Shown in pieces: positions 57,277 to 64,000 of a DNA stretch of 64,000 bases; position 1 is the first letter of the stretch, and each line of letters begins with the position of its first letter. The position numbers were made by a program, and so were the translations under genes. Below the pieces are notes generated by a model. It searched no databases and was not told where the DNA came from. It saw nothing but the letters and a program-made list of their open reading frames with translations. This DNA comes from Pirellulales bacterium (GTDB lineage: Bacteria; Planctomycetota; Planctomycetia; Pirellulales; JALHPA01), in the NCBI GenBank assembly GCA_033762255.1, contig JANRLT010000029.1, forward strand, positions 124,001 through 188,000. The letters run 5' to 3'.

Positions 57277-58389
57277 TCATAAAGCCGAAATCCAGACAAA
57301 CGGTTGGCCGTTTTCATCTAGCCGGACTTCGTGTTTGCATTTGACGTTGGAGAGGACTTCCCGCAGCAATTTTTGGTAATAAGTTTTGCCCGCCGCGACT
57401 TGCACCGGTTTTTTAAAGTCAATTTTGGCCAAGAGCAAACTCTGGTGATCGTACAAAAATGGCAGTTCCACGCGGGCTTGCACGGCGGCCAGGGCCTCAG
57501 CCGCGCTCACGCCGTTAATATCCGCGTTCAGCGTGTCCATCATCTTCGGCGCTAGGCGGGGAAGTTGCTCGTCGCTGGTCCAGCCCACGGGCCACAGTTC
57601 GGGGCTGTTATCGGCGGAGGTGATCCATAGTTCGACCTCTCGGCCGGGTGGTTTGCGCGGGACCAAAATTGCCCCGACTGGCCGCATCAGCGCTGCCAGG
57701 GCCGTCCCGCGGCTGAGGCCTTTTAGCTCGTCCCGCACGGGGTCATCCGCCGCCAGCGCGGCTTGCACGTCGCGATCAATTGTTATCCGTAGCGTTCCCC
57801 GGCTGAGCAATTTGAGGATGTCCGTTCCTTTTTTTCCCTGGGTGTTGTCCTCCAACTTGGCGGCCAGATCCTCCTGCACGGCGGCCAGTTGATCCGCGGT
57901 CAGGCCAAATGCCAATTTTTGTTCGATGACGCCCGACGCGCCATGATCACCTAGCGTCTGCATCCATTTTAATAATCCCGCCTGGTCGCGCAGTCCAAAT
58001 TTTCCCCCGGGGACATGCAACACCCCGCCAGCGTCCAGCATGCCCACAACCAAAAAAGATTCGCGCGGGGGTTTGCCCGTGGTTTTGATTTCTGGCTGGT
58101 CGGCGGCTTGACCCGCGCGAATTTGCAAACCGCCAACATTCAATTTGGTAAGTGCTTGCAACCAGTCCTGCTGACTGCGGGGATCGACCCGTCCCGTGGT
58201 GTAGATTTCAAATTGAACCCGTTTGGCTGGCTCTTCTTCCGCCCGGAGAGAGATCGTGAAAGTATCGCTAAAAAAAACGGCCCACAGACAAGTGGCCCAT
58301 ACATAAATTGCCCCTAGATAAATATCCCAGAAATCGCGCGCATAGCCGCGTTGCGGCAATGATAGCAAAGCATGGCGGCTGATAAACAT
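57277..58389 (-). CDS. Conserved planctomycete exported protein of unknown function
   Basis: 370 residues from ATG 58389; the frame is open up to an ATG at 58521, but the shorter start puts the hydrophobic helix (YLGAIYVWATCLWAVFF) at about residue 21-38, like a signal anchor. The rest is soluble and mixed alpha/beta: QDWLQALTKLNVGGLQIR, VVGMLDAGGVLHVPGG, LTADQLAAVQEDL, and a C-terminal LPFLYDHQSLLLAKIDF and KCKHEVRLDENGQPFVWIS. The latter resembles a secretin-like STN/DUF4974 fold, but that is a weak impression. Confidence 0.55.
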   Translation of the reverse strand: MFISRHALLSLPQRGYARDFWDIYLGAIYVWATCLWAVFFSDTFTISLRAEEEPAKRVQFEIYTTGRVDPRSQQDWLQALTKLNVGGLQIRAGQAADQPEIKTTGKPPRESFLVVGMLDAGGVLHVPGGKFGLRDQAGLLKWMQTLGDHGASGVIEQKLAFGLTADQLAAVQEDLAAKLEDNTQGKKGTDILKLLSRGTLRITIDRDVQAALAADDPVRDELKGLSRGTALAALMRPVGAILVPRKPPGREVELWITSADNSPELWPVGWTSDEQLPRLAPKMMDTLNADINGVSAAEALAAVQARVELPFLYDHQSLLLAKIDFKKPVQVAAGKTYYQKLLREVLSNVKCKHEVRLDENGQPFVWISAL

Positions 58390-58943
58390 ATTGGCTGGTT
58401 GCGTGGACTGCATATAAATCCCCGGTCCCTCGGAATGAGATGAAAAGGGAGGAAATGACCGGCCCGGGAGTGCCGACAAATCTATTTTCCCCCCCGCAGG
58501 CCAAAATTCAAACAGATTCATGTGAAATTATCGTAATGGTACCCTGGTTTGCGCCGTTGATCTGCCGATTTTGGCGATCGCGGGGGATAAATCCCACGAA
58601 AGCGCTAACGGCATTTGGTGAGGGAGGGGCGAACCTGTATGGCACGTTAATTGTCAGCTTTCCCTCATTCCGAGGCCAAGAATATCAATTACAAGTGTAA
58701 AGGGGGGGCCGGCACGAACTTTGTTAGCTTTGTTCCCTTTTGTAACGTCTGGTATTGTTAATTGAGCAAAAATTAGCCGAAAAGCAGAGGGGTTGGCATG
58801 TGCCGTATCTCCGCTACCTCCTGTTAAAAAAGGCTTTCGCAGATAAACTTTTGTCATGCCGCATTTGCCAACTCAGGTTATTATTTGACATATCCTCGGC
58901 AGACTAACCGCTGTTGATCTGTTCCCAAATTTGAGAATTCTTC
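58390..58943. other. Divergent intergenic stretch
   Basis: Region between the exported protein and the ABC ATPase gene. If the longer start at 58521 is real the gap shrinks to 420 bases. It should contain both promoters; nothing else seen. Confidence 0.45.
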
Positions 58944-59906
58944 ATGCTTGCCATTTCCACCCGCAATCTCGTCAAGACCTATCCCTCTAAGCCGCCGGTG
59001 GAAGCGGTCCGCGGCCTGGATCTGGCCGTGGAGCGGGGCGAATGTTTTGGTTTGCTCGGGCCAAACGGCGCGGGCAAAACCACCACCATTGAAATCCTCG
59101 AAGGACTTTTGCCCGCCACCAGTGGCGATGTCGAAATCCTGGGTCTGCGCTGGGGGCGGGACGATGACGCCATCCGCCAGCAAGTCGGCATCTCCCTGCA
59201 AGAGACCAAACTCTCTGAAAAATTGACCGTCCTGGAAACAATCACCCTCTTTCGTAGCTTTTATCGCCAAGGAATGGACCCCCTGGAGGCCCTCAACCGC
59301 GTCTCCCTGCAGGAAAAAGCCCAGGCCCGCGTGGGCAAGCTTTCCGGCGGCCAAAAGCAGCGACTGGCGGTCGCGTGCGCGATTGCCGGCGATCCGCAAC
59401 TGCTATTCCTAGATGAGCCCACCACTGGACTGGATCCCGCCTCGCGGCGGGAACTATGGGAAATCATTCGCGGATTTCGCGCCGCGGGACGAACAATTTT
59501 GCTCACCACCCATTACATGGACGAGGCAGAAAAACTGTGCGACCGGATCGCCATTGTCGATCATGGCCGGGTCATCGCCCTGGGGACGCCGCGGGAACTC
59601 ATCGCTAGCTTGGGGGGAGAGCATATCATCGAGTTTCATTTGCTGGGCCAACATGGCGAAGCATCTTTGCCGCGCGAACGATTGGCGGCATTGCAACCGC
59701 TCTTGTCCCGCCTGCCCAGCGTCAGTCAGGCGACAGTGGGGGACGCGGGCGTACGACTGTCGGCGGCGGAATTTCATCGCGTATTGCCAGCGCTGGTGAA
59801 CACGCTAGCCAGCGAGGGTTATGAATTGGCCAATCTCAGCACGCATCATGCCAGTCTGGAGGATGTGTTTATTTCCCTGGCGGGTCGCAAACTGGCGGAA
59901 GAATAA
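58944..59906 (+). CDS. ABC transporter ATP-binding protein (ABC-2 export type)
   Basis: 320 residues. Walker A GPNGAGKTT (about 41-49), Q-loop in GISLQETKLSE, signature LSGGQKQRL, Walker B LLFLDEPTTGLD and H-loop THYMDEAE are all intact. The C-terminal 80 residues (LANLSTHHASLEDVFISLAGR) are of the ABC-2/DrrA type. It should energise an ABC-2 permease, but none is adjacent: the next gene is convergent Hsp70. The permease at 313-1131 is of the right class but 58 kb away. Confidence 0.9.
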   Translation: MLAISTRNLVKTYPSKPPVEAVRGLDLAVERGECFGLLGPNGAGKTTTIEILEGLLPATSGDVEILGLRWGRDDDAIRQQVGISLQETKLSEKLTVLETITLFRSFYRQGMDPLEALNRVSLQEKAQARVGKLSGGQKQRLAVACAIAGDPQLLFLDEPTTGLDPASRRELWEIIRGFRAAGRTILLTTHYMDEAEKLCDRIAIVDHGRVIALGTPRELIASLGGEHIIEFHLLGQHGEASLPRERLAALQPLLSRLPSVSQATVGDAGVRLSAAEFHRVLPALVNTLASEGYELANLSTHHASLEDVFISLAGRKLAEE

Positions 59907-59968
59907 GGCACTTGTTGCCAGCCGCGACGTGGTTCAACATATTCCGGCGGCGGCTATAAATTTTGCAA

Positions 59969-62896
59969 TTAACCCACACTCAGTCCGATGGGGAGTTCCT
60001 CGCCAAAGAGGGTCGTTTGTTCGGCGGCGGCTAGTTCGCCCCCGACCGTGACCAGGCGGATGTAACTTTCAGGAGCTTCGCGGCCGCGCAGCCATTCATC
60101 CGCCATTTGCCGCGTCGTGGAAGAAAGATCTCGATAACGGTCGTCGGTGCGGCGGGCTAGTTGCATGATGACCCAGGAAACTTGCGGATCGTCGGCTTTT
60201 TGTCGTTTCAAATCGGCCAACCAGTCCGCCACGACATCACTTCCCAGGACAATGTTAAGCGGGCCATAAGCGGGGACTCGGGCACCCAGTCGCCCCAGCA
60301 TCCATAACAGCGCGGGGCGCAGGGCGAGTAGTTTTTTGCGTGGAAGCAAATCCAGGATGATGCGGCCTAGTTCTATTTTTAGGGGGGCGGACAAGAGTTC
60401 CAGGGAACCGAGCAAGCGCCATACTTCCAACGATTCGGTGGTGGCTAGGGTCAAATCGCCCGCCCCCCCCTGGCCTGTTGTCAGGCGTTTGTGCAATCCC
60501 CGCAAACCCGGCAGCAGCGGATTGGCCAGTGCCGCTTGTTGGCCGGCAGTCAGCCCCCCCGCGATTCGTCGCCAGAGGATCCAGCCTTCGTTTTGCACAT
60601 TGGCCTGATGGTGCGCTAATTTTCCAAAAAGCATTTTCCAGGTTTCCGCGACGCGCCAATCGTCCAGCGCCAGGCCAAAGCCAGGCCGCAGCGCATAGCC
60701 CAGCAGATTGAGCCAGCGGGCTTCGGCGGCGGGGGATTGCCGCCGGCCGTTTTCTAATTCGACCAAGGTTTGCCAGATGCGCCGTAATAAGGAAGGAGGC
60801 CAAGCGGCGCGGGGGCGTTGGATGGCCTCGGTCAGGCGGGCATTGAGGGTGTTCAGAGGCGCGCCTCCCCCGGGACCAAATGTCGCGGTCAATTGATCCA
60901 GCGCCGCGGTCGCGGCCGTTTCATCCAAAAAGCCCGCTTGTTCCGCCGTTCCCCGATGAGCCGTCCGGTCGGTTTGCGTGGCGCTCCGCACGTCAAACTG
61001 CATTTGCCAACGGCGATGACCCGCGGATTCAGCGCACCATAATTCCAGCGTGCCAATCTCGCTCAGGCGCGCTTGCACCTGGACCGGCACGGTCGCCGCG
61101 CTTTGTCCGCCACGCGCTTGCATCACCGTGCGAATCGGCGCTAATGGGCGAAATTGTTCTGTTTCCACCGGCATCACCGCCCCCACCGGATCGGTCAACC
61201 GCGTGCTAGAAACATACAGGGGAAATTCTATCGGTTGGGCGATGCGCAATTCCAGTTCGCGCGGACAGGTGTGTTGCTCTCCCGGTTCGGCGGTGGCGGG
61301 CACCACGCATAACGCCCAGCGGGTGGAAGCCGCTTGATCAACCGTCTCTGTTTCGGCTGACACATGATCGCGATCTTGGTCTGACGGGGAGGCATGCTGT
61401 GAGACCTGGCGCGACACGCCTAGATAATAGGTGCGGGCCAGGTCGGCGGCGATGCGCACGCCATGGCCGCGCAGCACCATTCCATAATACGCCGCGCCGC
61501 GGGCCACGGCCAAATCCAGCCGCTCATTAGCTAGCACGCGCGGCCGCCAAGCGGACCCCGGAGCAGATCCAACGCCATTGAACCAATTTTCTAAAACTTC
61601 CAAGAGACGCGTTTGCAATAATGGCGAATGAAAAAATCCGCCGTTAAATAGCACCAAATCCGGTCGACAGGGGTCGCTGGCATTTTTGTCGGGGGAGTCC
61701 TCCTCTAGCGTGGCTAATGTCTGGCGATGCGCGCTAAGGAATGCCGCCAGATGCCGCGTCATTGCGGGATCGGCGGCATAAGGGAGGCCAAACTCTTGAA
61801 AACCGCTGCGCCGCGCGCGGGGGGAATCGCCAAGCTGGCAATAGGGCAAAAATCCTTCACATAATAGCTGGCGAACTTCTTCCCGTTCGGCGGATATTTG
61901 CACCGCATTCGCTAGCAACCGGCTCCCTCCCCCCGCGAGGGAAATGGTAGCCTCCGGGGGCGCGTGATTGGCAAGTAGCGTTTCCTTGACCCTGCGGCAA
62001 GCTCGAACGAGCGTGTCCCATTGGCGGACGGATAGTTCGGCTTGACCTGTGGCGGTAACTGCCCGCTGTTCTAAATGCTTGGCCAACGCCAAATCCAAAT
62101 TATCCCCCCCCAGAATCAAATGCTCTCCCACAGCGATACGCTGAAACTGGACCGTACCGCCGGATGTCCCCCGCGCGCGGATCAGGGTAAAATCGCTGGT
62201 CCCCCCCCCTATATCGCAAACCAATATCAACTGTCCGGGCCGCACATGGGTTTCCCAAGTATCTCGATGCAAATTTAGCCACGCATAAAAGGCGGCCTGT
62301 GGCTCCTCAATCAAGACCACCCGGGGAAGGCCTGCCCGGGCGGCGGCCGCAATCGTCAACTCCCGTGCGACTTCATCAAATGAAGCTGGCAACGTCAGCA
62401 CAAAATCCTGCTCGGCTAGCGGATATTCCGCATAGCGCGCGTCCCAGGCCGCGCGGACGTGCCCCAGGTACCTGGCCGAAACCTCGACCGGTGACAGCCG
62501 CGACACATCCGGCGCGGCATGCCAGGGAAGCAACTCCGCCGTGCGATTAACTCCCGTATGGCAGAGCCAGGATTTGGCCGACAAGATTTGCCGACCAGGA
62601 TTCATTCCACCAAAATCGCGAGCCATGACCCCCACGCAAAAGTCGTGTTCCCCGGACGACCAAGGAAGCTTTAGCGCGCCTGGGGCAAATTCTCCCGCTT
62701 GTGGCTGATAATGAAACGAGGGAAGCGTCTCACGACTTTCAATCGTCGCGGGAGCCACTAGTTGCGGAATAGAAAAGTTCTCTACTTGCCATTCCATTTC
62801 CCAAGTGTCCACAAAGGAAACCGCCGAATTGGTGGTCCCCAAATCCATGCCCACCACATAACGGCTGGCGGGTCGGTCAGAAGCACGGCTCGACAT
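59969..62896 (-). CDS. Hsp70-family protein with DUF3731 C-terminal domain
   Basis: 975 residues. The N-terminal 500 residues form an actin-like ATPase: GMDLGTTNSAVSF (phosphate 1), LVCDIGGGTSDFTL (phosphate 2), LILGGDNLDLAL and LVLFNGGFFHSPLL (adenosine). A DnaK-type substrate domain is replaced by the longer C-terminal DUF3731 region (about 620-960; RAAWPPSLLRRIWQTLVELE, RPGFGLALDDWRV, WILWRRIAGGLTAGQQ). Such proteins form a bacterial Hsp70 side branch of unknown client range, often next to a DUF2760 gene; none is seen here. Confidence 0.85.
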   Translation of the reverse strand: MSSRASDRPASRYVVGMDLGTTNSAVSFVDTWEMEWQVENFSIPQLVAPATIESRETLPSFHYQPQAGEFAPGALKLPWSSGEHDFCVGVMARDFGGMNPGRQILSAKSWLCHTGVNRTAELLPWHAAPDVSRLSPVEVSARYLGHVRAAWDARYAEYPLAEQDFVLTLPASFDEVARELTIAAAARAGLPRVVLIEEPQAAFYAWLNLHRDTWETHVRPGQLILVCDIGGGTSDFTLIRARGTSGGTVQFQRIAVGEHLILGGDNLDLALAKHLEQRAVTATGQAELSVRQWDTLVRACRRVKETLLANHAPPEATISLAGGGSRLLANAVQISAEREEVRQLLCEGFLPYCQLGDSPRARRSGFQEFGLPYAADPAMTRHLAAFLSAHRQTLATLEEDSPDKNASDPCRPDLVLFNGGFFHSPLLQTRLLEVLENWFNGVGSAPGSAWRPRVLANERLDLAVARGAAYYGMVLRGHGVRIAADLARTYYLGVSRQVSQHASPSDQDRDHVSAETETVDQAASTRWALCVVPATAEPGEQHTCPRELELRIAQPIEFPLYVSSTRLTDPVGAVMPVETEQFRPLAPIRTVMQARGGQSAATVPVQVQARLSEIGTLELWCAESAGHRRWQMQFDVRSATQTDRTAHRGTAEQAGFLDETAATAALDQLTATFGPGGGAPLNTLNARLTEAIQRPRAAWPPSLLRRIWQTLVELENGRRQSPAAEARWLNLLGYALRPGFGLALDDWRVAETWKMLFGKLAHHQANVQNEGWILWRRIAGGLTAGQQAALANPLLPGLRGLHKRLTTGQGGAGDLTLATTESLEVWRLLGSLELLSAPLKIELGRIILDLLPRKKLLALRPALLWMLGRLGARVPAYGPLNIVLGSDVVADWLADLKRQKADDPQVSWVIMQLARRTDDRYRDLSSTTRQMADEWLRGREAPESYIRLVTVGGELAAAEQTTLFGEELPIGLSVG

Positions 62897-63013
62897 GGGT
62901 GTGGTACAAATTATAAGAAAATATCAAAATAAGTCTTTATTCACTTATGGAAAGCCAAGGATCACCAGAAAGCAATTAAACCAAAACCATCTCCCTTTTT
63001 AACAGGCTGAGGT

Positions 63014-63045
63014 AAAAAAACAGGCGGAGCAAAACGCTCCGCCTG
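63014..63045 (-). terminator. Rho-independent terminator
   Basis: A 10-bp perfect stem 63021-63030/63036-63045 (caggcggagc and complement) with loop aaaac. On the reverse strand it is followed by seven T (63014-63020), ending the small gene at 63081-63305. On the forward strand it also has a T-run (63049-63054), so it may work both ways. Confidence 0.85.
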
Positions 63046-63080
63046 GGATTTTTTGTACATCAACCGTGCAATAACCGCAA

Positions 63081-63305
63081 TTAATCGCGGGGGCGCACCA
63101 CACCCGTCAAGCCGCTGTAGTCGTTGCGGTCTTCGGGGTGCCACAGGGGCATGCCCATTTCCACCCGGGCAGCGAGCACGTCGATTTTTTCGCGTGAACC
63201 GGCGGCCGCATTGGTGGGAGAGAAATCTTCCCCCGCATACGGGACAAAGTCCTCATCATGGCCATATTTGAGGATTGTTTCAAAAACGTTGGTAACTTTT
63301 CGCAT
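63081..63305 (-). CDS. Small conserved protein of unknown function
   Basis: 74 residues from ATG 63305, chosen over ATG 63332 because it gives MRKVTNVFETILKYGHDEDFV. The sequence is acidic and polar (YAGEDFSPTNAAAGSREKI, VEMGMPLWHPEDRND, GLTGVVRPRD) with no signal peptide or membrane helix. It has the compact look of a conserved planctomycete small protein; its function is unknown. A strong terminator lies 35 bases after the stop. Confidence 0.6.
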   Translation of the reverse strand: MRKVTNVFETILKYGHDEDFVPYAGEDFSPTNAAAGSREKIDVLAARVEMGMPLWHPEDRNDYSGLTGVVRPRD

Positions 63306-63530
63306 CGCTGTACCCTTACAAAAATCCGTCATGGAAAAAAGTTATCCAACACGTCCCCCCCCAATAGAGGTCCGCGTGACAAGCATTTTCCAAGACATGG
63401 TAAAAATGTCGTACAATTACCCGGCGTAACCAACATTCCGTGCCACATAGCCGGAAAAACCACTAGTTGCATCTCCCACGTGCCAGATAGTTTTATCTAG
63501 CGAAGGGATCATCAACACTGGCGTCGTTTG

Positions 63531-63619
63531 TTTCCGCGGGGTTCGCGACCCTAGTGGTCCTCGAGCGGAAAACCCAGTACGCAACGTACTCCGTTAGGGT
63601 TCGACTCACATCCTGTGAG
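63531..63619 (+). ncRNA. Candidate structured RNA (three consecutive stems)
   Basis: A 7-bp stem 63531-63537/63565-63571 enclosing a gggt/accc hairpin; aaccc 63571-63575 with gggtt 63597-63601 enclosing the 6-bp hairpin agtacg/cgtact with loop caa; and a 6-bp hairpin ctcaca/tgtgag (63605-63619). A further gcacg...cgtgc stem follows near 63627-63655. No coding frame explains it. It matches no RNA family I can name. Confidence 0.35.
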
Positions 63620-63655
63620 AAGGCAAAGCACGTCGAAAAAGCGAATTTTCCGTGC

Positions 63656-64000
63656 GAATCGCCGCGTATGACGAATTTTCCCCATTAACTGGGGTAAAAA
63701 ATCAGGCCGTATGCTCTTAGATGTCAGGAACAGACGGGCGTCGCATGTGCATTGCGTTAGTAATGAATTATTTCCAGAATTACCAGAGAGTCAAGCGTTT
63801 TGTGAAATATTTCACTAATTTAAATTTCCGTTATGATAACTTGCTGTAATTTTAATGCTAGCATGGACTTACGGATGATTATTTTACGAATTATTTTACC
63901 CAAGCCGTATAAATTACGATAAATAGCAAGGAGACTTAGCTTTTTAGAGAAAAGTACGTTTTTCTATAAGGAAATTGACTTCCAGGTCTACTTCTCGATT
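63656..64000. other. AT-rich window end without a gene
   Basis: No frame with protein character. A cccca/tgggg hairpin with a following A-run lies near 63681-63700. The last 200 bases are strongly AT-rich, as in a promoter region for a gene beyond the window. Confidence 0.4.

Noticed and set aside
63595-63625. T-loop-like phrase gggttcgactc suggesting a tRNA or tmRNA end
   Set aside because: The bases on both sides do not pair as a T-arm, no acceptor stem can be formed and no CCA follows.

Overview
The window looks like chromosomal DNA of a planctomycete, most likely of the Pirellulales. The grounds are: four secreted proteins with PEP-CTERM tails, a very large extracellular protein with an LEERITP-type leader, a small membrane protein opening with an NPYEAP motif, planctomycete-style tyrosine recombinase and ECF sigma sequences, an ISAzo13-type transposase, and many small Pro/Ala-rich or secreted proteins of unknown function. 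Base composition is moderately GC-rich, with AT-rich patches at about 15.5-16.9 kb and 44-47 kb. No rRNA, CRISPR array or phage structural gene was seen.

Layout. 0-12.5 kb is ordinary core and envelope sequence: the tail of a hydrolase, an ABC-2 permease, two PEP-CTERM proteins, peptide deformylase, a histone H1-like protein, a long TolC-type lipoprotein, an M24 peptidase and a PfkB kinase. 12.5-14.1 kb is a graveyard beside tRNA-Arg(UCU): a 5'-truncated integrase whose reading frame ends inside the tRNA, a broken XRE regulator, a DUF262 stub and a decayed TsaE fragment. 14-20 kb holds an ECF sigma factor and a 1602-residue secreted trypsin-like protein. 20-25 kb is accessory: a directly repeated element edge flanks a glycoside hydrolase gene with foreign-looking codon use, next to an IS110 stub. 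25-31 kb has a truncated haemoglobin, a DUF2721 protein, an exonuclease and a three-gene unit of FHA protein, MinD/ParA-like ATPase and glutaminase. 31-38 kb has a three-gene operon (Pro-rich membrane protein, CpsD-like ATPase with an altered P-loop, ExeA-type AAA ATPase), a TPR lipoprotein and a conserved secreted protein. 38-43 kb has a secreted GH2 enzyme and a deoxyhypusine-synthase-like protein. 44-46.7 kb is a PEP-CTERM gene split by a clean ISAzo13 insertion. 47-63 kb is mostly core: HAD phosphatase, GNAT protein, ComM/YifB ATPase, a sigma-54 activator, FabI, an ABC ATPase and an Hsp70-DUF3731 protein.

Genes that may work together. The FHA, MinD/ParA and glutaminase genes are spaced as one transcription unit and suggest phosphopeptide-controlled glutamate metabolism (inference). 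The three genes at 31.5-35.3 kb resemble the tyrosine-autokinase plus ExeA-ATPase pair that accompanies exosortase and polysaccharide systems in other bacteria. The four PEP-CTERM proteins need an exosortase encoded outside this window. Two families of dispersed palindromic repeats occupy most of the long gaps.
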